Below are positions 6,964 to 11,129 of a DNA stretch of 11,129 nucleotides, piece by piece (positions within the stretch are counted from its first letter, which is position 1; each line of letters begins with the position of its first letter). The translations under genes and the position numbers were made by a program. The DNA is from Syntrophomonadaceae bacterium (GTDB lineage: Bacteria > Bacillota > Dethiobacteria > DTU022), in assembly GCA_003558195.1 (NCBI GenBank), contig PWMM01000013.1, positions 1-11,129 of the forward strand, in the 5' to 3' direction. A model generated the notes under the pieces. That model saw nothing but the letters and a program-made list of their open reading frames with translations, had not been told where the DNA came from and searched no databases.

Positions 6964-7920
6964 CTAAACCCTAAACCGGCGAGCAGCCTGGACTGCCAGG
7001 CCCACCGCATTGTCAGAAGCGAAATGCGACCTTGGAAAGTAAACTTTTGCCGGGCCGATTTTTTTGCCTAACCTTTCCCGGATATACTGGTTGGCTGCCA
7101 CTCCGCCGACAAATAAAATGCCATCATAATCCTTTAAACTGTCATCAAGATTATAAATGGCTCTTAAAAGTGAATCGGCAATACAAACCTCTATCGCCCT
7201 GGCCAGATCTTCTTTTCTAAATCCTTTTTGCAATGCTCGTTCGGCGCTGGATGCCGGTCCTGAAAAGCTAATCGTGCTGTTCTTCACCGCTACAGGCAGC
7301 TTAATGACGTTATCCCTCCCGCCTTTGGCCAGGTTTTCCAGCTTTGGCCCAGCTGGAAATGAAATACCCATCAAACTCCCTAAACGATCGATAAACTGGC
7401 CGGCATTTAAATCACTACCCTGGCCAACTAGCCTGGTTTCCAAAAGTCCCGGGGAGATTTCTTCCGATTCAACTAGTTCAGTTGTACCCCCGGATAGCTG
7501 AACGATTAAATAGTATCCCTTGGCCAGACCTGCTGACCATAACCCGGCCATAATATGGCCTTCCTGGTGCGAAGAGGCCAAAAAATTTAGGCCCATGGTT
7601 TGGGCAAGAAATGAACCACAGGCCTCACTAACTTTAAAAACTGGCATATATGAACCTTGTACAGGTCGCGGTTGATTGGATGCGGCAATAGCCACCAGCT
7701 CGCCATGTTTACCTAATGAGTAAGGATCTTCCCAAAGGACAGTTAAATTCTTTAAATGTAAAAAAACGGCCTCTGACTGGCGCAACCCCAGGTTGCCCTT
7801 CTGAACGGTTAAGGGTATCCTTCTATCAACCAGAAGATGTTCCTGTTGATTTACTACCGCCAGCGAAGTGGTATAAGCTGATGTATCCAATCCTAAATAT
7901 AAATAATCTTTATGACTCAC
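6964..7920 (-). CDS. Divergent Kae1/TsaD-like protein (ASKHA fold, M22 family)
   Basis: A 318-residue protein from the GTG at 7920. TsaD transfers threonylcarbamoyl to tRNA A37; this looks like a clostridial paralogue of unknown role. Preserved features are the His-x3-His metal pair in SSHQEGHI (H118, H122), the phosphate-binding LSGGTTEL (142-149), the AGQFIDRLG segment, GGVAAN (272-277) and the third metal ligand in SDNAVG (D303). The N-terminal TsaD signature SCDET is replaced by SAYTT, so the acidic residues there are lost. It is too long for TsaB and keeps metal ligands that TsaB lacks. I chose the GTG because it overlaps the nusB end by only 11 bases, and the YLGLDTSAY strand of the family follows within about eight residues. 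An ATG at 7971 would add 17 residues unlike the family. Ribosome binding is modest (GGAG about 12 bases upstream). Confidence 0.8.
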   Translation of the reverse strand: MSHKDYLYLGLDTSAYTTSLAVVNQQEHLLVDRRIPLTVQKGNLGLRQSEAVFLHLKNLTVLWEDPYSLGKHGELVAIAASNQPRPVQGSYMPVFKVSEACGSFLAQTMGLNFLASSHQEGHIMAGLWSAGLAKGYYLIVQLSGGTTELVESEEISPGLLETRLVGQGSDLNAGQFIDRLGSLMGISFPAGPKLENLAKGGRDNVIKLPVAVKNSTISFSGPASSAERALQKGFRKEDLARAIEVCIADSLLRAIYNLDDSLKDYDGILFVGGVAANQYIRERLGKKIGPAKVYFPRSHFASDNAVGLAVQAARRFRV

Positions 7921-8326
7921 TTTTGAATGTTTCTCCAACCGCCCGGTCCAGTACTCCATTAACAAAACCAACCGCTTCCCCGGTGCTGCCGAATTTTTTT
8001 GCCAGCTCTAGCGCTTCATTGATTGATACCGCAGCTGGAATATCGGGGCGATGTAAAATTTCATACAACCCTAAACGCAGAAGGTTGCGATCAATGGCCG
8101 AAAGTCTATCCAGTTCCCATTTAACCAGGTTTTTTTTGATCAATGCATCTAACTTTTCAAGATTTTTGACCGTATTATTAACCAGGTCTTCGGCAAACGC
8201 TATTTCCTCTGCTCCCAACTTGTAATCCTCTAAAGAACGTCTCAGGGCTTGTTGGGCTCTGCATTTGCCAATATCGATTTGAAAAAGAGCTATAAATGCT
8301 GCCTCTCTTGCTAAACGTCGAGACAA
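7910..8326 (-). CDS. nusB: Transcription antitermination factor NusB
   Basis: A 138-residue NusB. It binds boxA RNA with S10 (NusE) and supports rRNA antitermination. The family N-terminus SRRLAREAAFIALFQIDIG is clear. So is the C-terminal signature DRLSAIDRNLLRLGLYEI, followed by IPAAVSINEALELAKKFG and VGFVNGVLDRA. The length is standard. The start is a TTG at 8326 with GGAGGT nine bases upstream, and no in-frame ATG lies near. The gene follows the DUF2273 gene by 64 bases, and its stop lies inside the start of the Kae1-like gene. In Bacillus folD would come next; here it does not. Confidence 0.93.
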   Translation of the reverse strand: MSRRLAREAAFIALFQIDIGKCRAQQALRRSLEDYKLGAEEIAFAEDLVNNTVKNLEKLDALIKKNLVKWELDRLSAIDRNLLRLGLYEILHRPDIPAAVSINEALELAKKFGSTGEAVGFVNGVLDRAVGETFKSES

Positions 8327-8335
8327 TCGGTCAGT

Positions 8336-8341
8336 ACCTCC
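8336..8341 (-). promoter_or_regulatory. Ribosome binding site that supports the nusB TTG start
   Basis: The minus strand reads GGAGGT nine bases before the TTG at 8326. It confirms the non-ATG start, which also matches the SRRLAREAA beginning of NusB proteins. Confidence 0.7.
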
Positions 8342-8390
8342 GCACTTTCATCGGGTGCAAAAACTAGATGCCGGAGCACAGGCGGGCAAT

Positions 8391-8624
8391 TTAATCAAGA
8401 TCATCCTTGGTAGAGAAAACTCGCTTAAAAAAACTGCTTACATCTTTTTTATTAAGATCCAGCCTCCAGCCGATTATAATACCTAAGGCTATACAAAAGT
8501 AAATAAAAACACTCCACCAAAATCCATAATTAACAACCAGCAAGGCAAAAACAAGTCCCAGCAGGCCACCCAGGATTTTTCCCCAGTGTTTGTTGATAAA
8601 TAACCACCAGTTCATTTCGGTCAA
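8391..8624 (-). CDS. DUF2273 family small membrane protein
   Basis: A 77-residue protein with two hydrophobic helices (about residues 15-32 and 34-53) ending in GWRLDLNKK, then a short charged tail. This layout and the position directly after amaP identify the DUF2273 family, which goes with Asp23/AmaP in many Firmicutes. Its role is not established; it probably sits in the same membrane complex. The start is TTG at 8624, supported by AAAGGGGGAG six bases upstream. The in-frame ATG three codons later would be 15 bases from that site, which is too far. Confidence 0.8.
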   Translation of the reverse strand: MTEMNWWLFINKHWGKILGGLLGLVFALLVVNYGFWWSVFIYFCIALGIIIGWRLDLNKKDVSSFFKRVFSTKDDLD

Positions 8625-8630
8625 AATATG

Positions 8631-8640
8631 CTCCCCCTTT
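8631..8640 (-). promoter_or_regulatory. Ribosome binding site that decides the DUF2273 TTG start
   Basis: AAAGGGGGAG on the minus strand lies six bases before TTG at 8624 and 15 before the next in-frame ATG. The spacing favours TTG. Confidence 0.6.
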
Positions 8641-8652
8641 ATTAAGTCAGGC

Positions 8653-9183
8653 TTATTTTTTGGATGGAGCCTGGTCTGTTACAATGTTTTCCACTATTAC
8701 CTTTACTTCGTGAACGGTTATGCCGGTTATTTCTTCAACGTACTCCTTGATTCTTGACTGCAGTTCGCTGGTCAAATTCGGCATAGCGACATCAGGCATA
8801 ACATTTATTTTCACACTAATAATCAAACCATCCTGTGTAAATGAAACCTGCCTGCTAACATCCTTGATACCCTCAGTTTGCTGAACCGTCCTCAACACCA
8901 TGTTATCGATGGCAGTTATAGAGATAGCTACTTCCCCGTATTCGCTACCTTTAAGCACTGCGTTTGCCGGGCCTTTAGATCTTCTGAAGCCTAAAATAAG
9001 CAAAATGATAGCAACCAGTAGTAATCCCGCTGCTGTTCCCAGGACTATTTCTTCTACCGCCCAAGCGGGAAGGTGAACAGCGAGGTTAGGAATTAAGTTG
9101 TAATTAACTGCAACTAAAAATAACGCTCCACCGATGAATAATAAAGCCAAGAAAACCATGAGTACCCTCAATAACGCTCTCAT
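8653..9183 (-). CDS. amaP: Alkaline shock response membrane anchor protein AmaP
   Basis: A 176-residue protein. Two N-terminal membrane helices (about 7-26 and 46-66) are joined by a short loop containing LPAWAVEE. They are followed by a cytosolic Asp23-like domain (about 80-165) with GEVAISITAIDNMVLRTV and a C-terminal KVIVENIV strand. AmaP tethers Asp23 to the membrane in Staphylococcus, and the preceding gene here is an Asp23-family protein, which fits. The start has GGGGG seven bases upstream. The gene sits 36 bases after asp23 and 28 bases before the DUF2273 gene, indicating one transcript. Confidence 0.85.
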   Translation of the reverse strand: MRALLRVLMVFLALLFIGGALFLVAVNYNLIPNLAVHLPAWAVEEIVLGTAAGLLLVAIILLILGFRRSKGPANAVLKGSEYGEVAISITAIDNMVLRTVQQTEGIKDVSRQVSFTQDGLIISVKINVMPDVAMPNLTSELQSRIKEYVEEITGITVHEVKVIVENIVTDQAPSKK

Positions 9184-9219
9184 TTTAATTCCCCCTTTGG
9201 TATGGTCAGGTTTAAGCTA

Positions 9220-9648
9220 TTATTCTTTGCCTTCCCCTGTTTCTGCTTCTTCAGCAAGCTCTTCTTCTGCAATCTCTTCTTCTTTTTGGGGGAAATGAAC
9301 GCCCTGGACATGAACATTCACATAAGAAACTTTTAAACCGGTCATGTTTTCAACTGTATTCTTTACACCTTCCTGAATATCCCAGGCCACATCAGGGATT
9401 CGTGCTCCGTATTCAACAATGATAAAAATATCTATTTTAGCTTCTTCAGTTCCAACTTCTACTTTAATACCCTTGGATAAATTTCGTCGCCCCAGCACTT
9501 CAGCAATTCCACCTGCAATGCCGCCGCTCATTGAAGCTACTCCCTGAATATCAGTAGCGGCTAATCCAGCGATGATGGAGACCACTTCTTCAGCAATCCT
9601 AACTTCCCCAAGTTCGGTTGGCAGTGTTCTGCTTTGTTCATCAACCAT
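9220..9648 (-). CDS. Asp23/Gls24 family envelope stress protein
   Basis: A 142-residue Asp23-family protein, the counterpart of B. subtilis YqhY by position before nusB. The domain spans about residues 8-115: GEVRIAEEVVSIIAGLAA, then GVASMSGGIAGGIAEVLG, a VEYGARIPDVAWDIQEGVK segment and VNVHVQGVHFP. A run of E and A residues forms the acidic tail (about 122-142). The family forms filaments or networks near the membrane through AmaP. The start is ATG at 9648, with GGGAGGT six bases upstream. A frame opening at 9675 would put that site inside the coding region. A strong promoter lies at 9701-9729. Confidence 0.9.
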   Translation of the reverse strand: MVDEQSRTLPTELGEVRIAEEVVSIIAGLAATDIQGVASMSGGIAGGIAEVLGRRNLSKGIKVEVGTEEAKIDIFIIVEYGARIPDVAWDIQEGVKNTVENMTGLKVSYVNVHVQGVHFPQKEEEIAEEELAEEAETGEGKE

Positions 9649-9654
9649 GAAAAT

Positions 9655-9661
9655 ACCTCCC
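9655..9661 (-). promoter_or_regulatory. Ribosome binding site that fixes the asp23-family start
   Basis: GGGAGGT on the minus strand sits six bases before the ATG at 9648. It rules out the in-frame ATG at 9675, which has no comparable site. Confidence 0.7.
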
Positions 9662-9700
9662 TTGTTTTTATGCAATCCGCAAACAAACTGCTCTTTTTTA

Positions 9701-9729
9701 ATTATAACAGACTCCGGTTAACGGTTCAA
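9701..9729 (-). promoter_or_regulatory. Sigma-A type promoter for the asp23-amaP-DUF2273 group
   Basis: On the minus strand TTGAAC (9729-9724) and TATAAT (9706-9701) are 17 bases apart. A TGT precedes the -10, giving an extended -10 element. Transcription would start near 9694, leaving a leader of about 45 bases before the ATG at 9648. It lies in the 120-base gap between the CD1247-type gene and asp23, so this group, and probably nusB onward, can be expressed apart from efp. Confidence 0.7.
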
Positions 9730-9768
9730 TTTTGCTGCTCAAGCTATATTTAACAGTTCAAGCAGTAC

Positions 9769-10230
9769 TTAAACATCTTCATCCTCTTCTTTTTCATCAA
9801 GCTCGGGCAGCTCTTCATAATCCTCATACCACTCTTCATCATCAACCAGCACCACTTCGCCGCACCCGGGGCAGGTAACTTCCAGCGCCGTATCTTCTTC
9901 GAGAATGTTTTCATCAAATGTTACAATTTCCCGGCAATTTGGACATTCAATGGAAAAACCATCATCATAATCATCCATTTCATCATCATAATCCTGGTCT
10001 TCTTGTTCGTAAAAATCTTCTTCCAGATCGCTTAAATCATCGTCAATAGCCTCCGTGAACTCAAACAGCTCTTCGTAATCAACCCTTAAGTGTTCGATTT
10101 CATCAGCCATTTCTCCTAGCAAATCGATGATGCGCTGTAGAACTTTTTGTTCTTTGCTGCCATCACCAAGCTCCAGGCCTTCAGCATAACCTCTCAGGTA
10201 AGAAACTCTTGCTTTTAAATCTTCATTCAT
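9769..10230 (-). CDS. CD1247-type small acidic zinc-ribbon protein
   Basis: A 153-residue protein of unknown function. The N-terminal helical part (LKARVSYLRGYAEGLEL, 5-21, then a coiled-coil-like stretch to about 65) resembles the CD1247 N-terminal domain found beside efp in Clostridia. Residues 60-90 are extremely acidic (many D and E, with Y). A zinc ribbon follows, CPNC (96-99) and CPGC (120-123), and the tail is again acidic. No signal peptide or membrane helix is visible. A strong TAGGAGG site precedes the ATG, and the gene starts 41 bases after the efp stop, so it shares the efp transcript. I infer a nucleic-acid or ribosome-associated role only from the zinc ribbon and location. Confidence 0.7.
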   Translation of the reverse strand: MNEDLKARVSYLRGYAEGLELGDGSKEQKVLQRIIDLLGEMADEIEHLRVDYEELFEFTEAIDDDLSDLEEDFYEQEDQDYDDEMDDYDDGFSIECPNCREIVTFDENILEEDTALEVTCPGCGEVVLVDDEEWYEDYEELPELDEKEEDEDV

Positions 10231-10271
10231 AATTTAAACCTCCTAGGCTTTGTATAAAAAGAATACTGAAT

Positions 10272-10829
10272 CTATGCTCTTTCGATATAGTTACCGCTGC
10301 GGGTATCAACTTTAATTAAGTCACCGGGGTTAACAAATAGCGGGACCTGTACTACCAGTCCGGTTTCCATGGTGGCCGGCTTGGTAGCTCCCGAAGCGGT
10401 ATCTCCCTTTAAACCAGGTTCTGTATCAGAAACACTTAAAATTACTGTAACCGGTAAGTCTACACCGACCACCTCGTCTCCATGCATTAATATTTGCAGG
10501 CGATCGTTTTCTTTCAGGAATTTAACACCTGAACCGAGCTTTTCTTCATTTAGAGTGATCTGTTCATAAGATTCAAGATCCATCAGGTAATAAAAATCCT
10601 CGTCTCGATACAGGTACTCAACCTCTTTGCGTTCCAGGTGAGCTTTGCCTACTTTTTCCCCGGCCCTGAAAGTATGTTCAATAATTGAACCAGAGCGGAG
10701 ATTTTTTAACTTGGAGCGCACAAAAGCAGCTCCTTTGCCCGGTTTGACGTGTTGAAATTCAAGAATAGTAAAAATATCACCGTTCATCTCAATGGTTATA
10801 CCGTTGTGAAACTCATTAGTAGAAATCAT
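10272..10829 (-). CDS. efp: Translation elongation factor P
   Basis: A 185-residue EF-P, the standard three-domain size. It relieves ribosomes stalled at polyproline stretches. The N-terminal KOW-like domain carries the loop KPGKGAAFVR, with Lys32 at the tip where bacteria attach beta-lysine or 5-aminopentanol. As in many Firmicutes it is a lysine, not an arginine. Two OB-fold domains follow, including the GVDLPVTVILSV segment and the C-terminal LVVQVPLFVNPGDLIKVDT signature ending SGNYIERA. No epmA or epmB is seen here. The gene follows the peptidase by 27 bases, so they form one transcript. The start has AGGAAGG upstream at a somewhat long distance. Confidence 0.96.
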   Translation of the reverse strand: MISTNEFHNGITIEMNGDIFTILEFQHVKPGKGAAFVRSKLKNLRSGSIIEHTFRAGEKVGKAHLERKEVEYLYRDEDFYYLMDLESYEQITLNEEKLGSGVKFLKENDRLQILMHGDEVVGVDLPVTVILSVSDTEPGLKGDTASGATKPATMETGLVVQVPLFVNPGDLIKVDTRSGNYIERA

Positions 10830-10856
10830 GACGAAAGCCTGCCTTCCTGCTTAAAA

Positions 10857-11129
10857 TTAAATTATTATTAAATCACGGGGGCTGGTTGTAAGCGATTTTC
10901 CCCCGTTGCCTGTTACCTGTACCATATCTTCAATTCTAATTCCACCCCAACCATTTATATAAATACCCGGTTCAATAGTTATAACCATCCCTTCTTCTAA
11001 AATGGTCTGGCTCTTGGAATTTAAGACCGGCTGCTCATGCGTTTCTAACCCAATACCATGTCCCAGGCCATGTCCAAAATTTTCAGCATAGCCAGCCTGA
11101 TCAAAGCAGTTGCGGGCAACCGCGTCCAG
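10857..11129 (-). CDS. M24 family Xaa-Pro aminopeptidase, C-terminal part (cut by window edge)
   Basis: The last 90 residues of a metallo-aminopeptidase of the pita-bread fold, which removes N-terminal residues before proline. Visible metal and active-site motifs are HGLGHGIGLETHE (the ligand and substrate histidines), EEGMVITIEPGIYI (metal-binding Glu) and GGIRIEDMV (metal-binding Glu). The protein ends SPRDLIII. Everything N-terminal lies beyond the right edge. The gene before efp in Bacillus is the same family (yqhT, often called pepQ), so the order is conserved. PepP and PepQ cannot be separated from this fragment. Confidence 0.9.
   Translation of the reverse strand: MDAVARNCFDQAGYAENFGHGLGHGIGLETHEQPVLNSKSQTILEEGMVITIEPGIYINGWGGIRIEDMVQVTGNGGKSLTTSPRDLIII

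Noticed and set aside
1..11129. CRISPR array, transposon, phage or defence genes, tRNA or rRNA
   Set aside because: I saw no regularly spaced repeats, transposase or integrase motifs, or tRNA/rRNA-like stretches on either strand.

Overview
The window looks like a chromosomal housekeeping segment from an anaerobic Firmicute, probably class Clostridia and of the Moorella/Desulfotomaculum/Syntrophomonas kind. Three things suggest this: the yqh/yqi gene order shared with Bacillus subtilis, the Asp23-AmaP-DUF2273 envelope set together with a CD1247-type protein, and a pair of iron-sulfur flavoprotein genes built like the NAD(P)-linked subunits of acetogen and syntroph formate dehydrogenases. By eye the base composition is in the mid-40s % GC (not counted). 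Every gene I accept is on the minus strand, so biological reading order runs from high to low coordinates.

Reading downstream, the right edge holds the C-terminus of an M24 (proline) aminopeptidase, then elongation factor P (efp) and a small acidic zinc-ribbon protein of the CD1247 type. A well-formed promoter then starts the envelope-stress group: an Asp23/Gls24 protein, the membrane anchor AmaP and a two-helix DUF2273 protein. nusB and a divergent Kae1/TsaD-like ATPase-fold gene follow, overlapping by 11 bases. After a 210-base gap with a perfect inverted repeat come two redox genes. The first fuses the NuoF-type 4Fe-4S region to a complete GltD-like FAD/NAD(P)H module. The second is a NuoG-like protein with the full set of iron-sulfur clusters but no catalytic Cys/Sec. 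A 144-base gap with a perfect 15-bp hairpin separates them from the tightly packed xseA-xseB-ispA block (exonuclease VII and prenyl diphosphate synthase).

Beyond ispA, positions 1-224 contain no gene I can support. They do hold a convincing extended -10 promoter pointing out of the window, followed by sequence that can fold, so an untranslated leader or small RNA may start there.

Compared with the B. subtilis order pepQ-efp-spoIIIA-accBC-yqhY-nusB-folD-xseA-xseB-ispA, this locus lacks spoIIIAA-AH and accBC between efp and asp23. It also lacks folD between nusB and xseA, where the Kae1-like and redox genes sit instead. I do not see a clearly new defence or mobile system. The most interesting material is the redox pair with no catalytic partner beside it, the divergent Kae1-like protein, the displaced ribosome binding site and hairpin before xseA, and the promoter with a foldable leader at the left edge.
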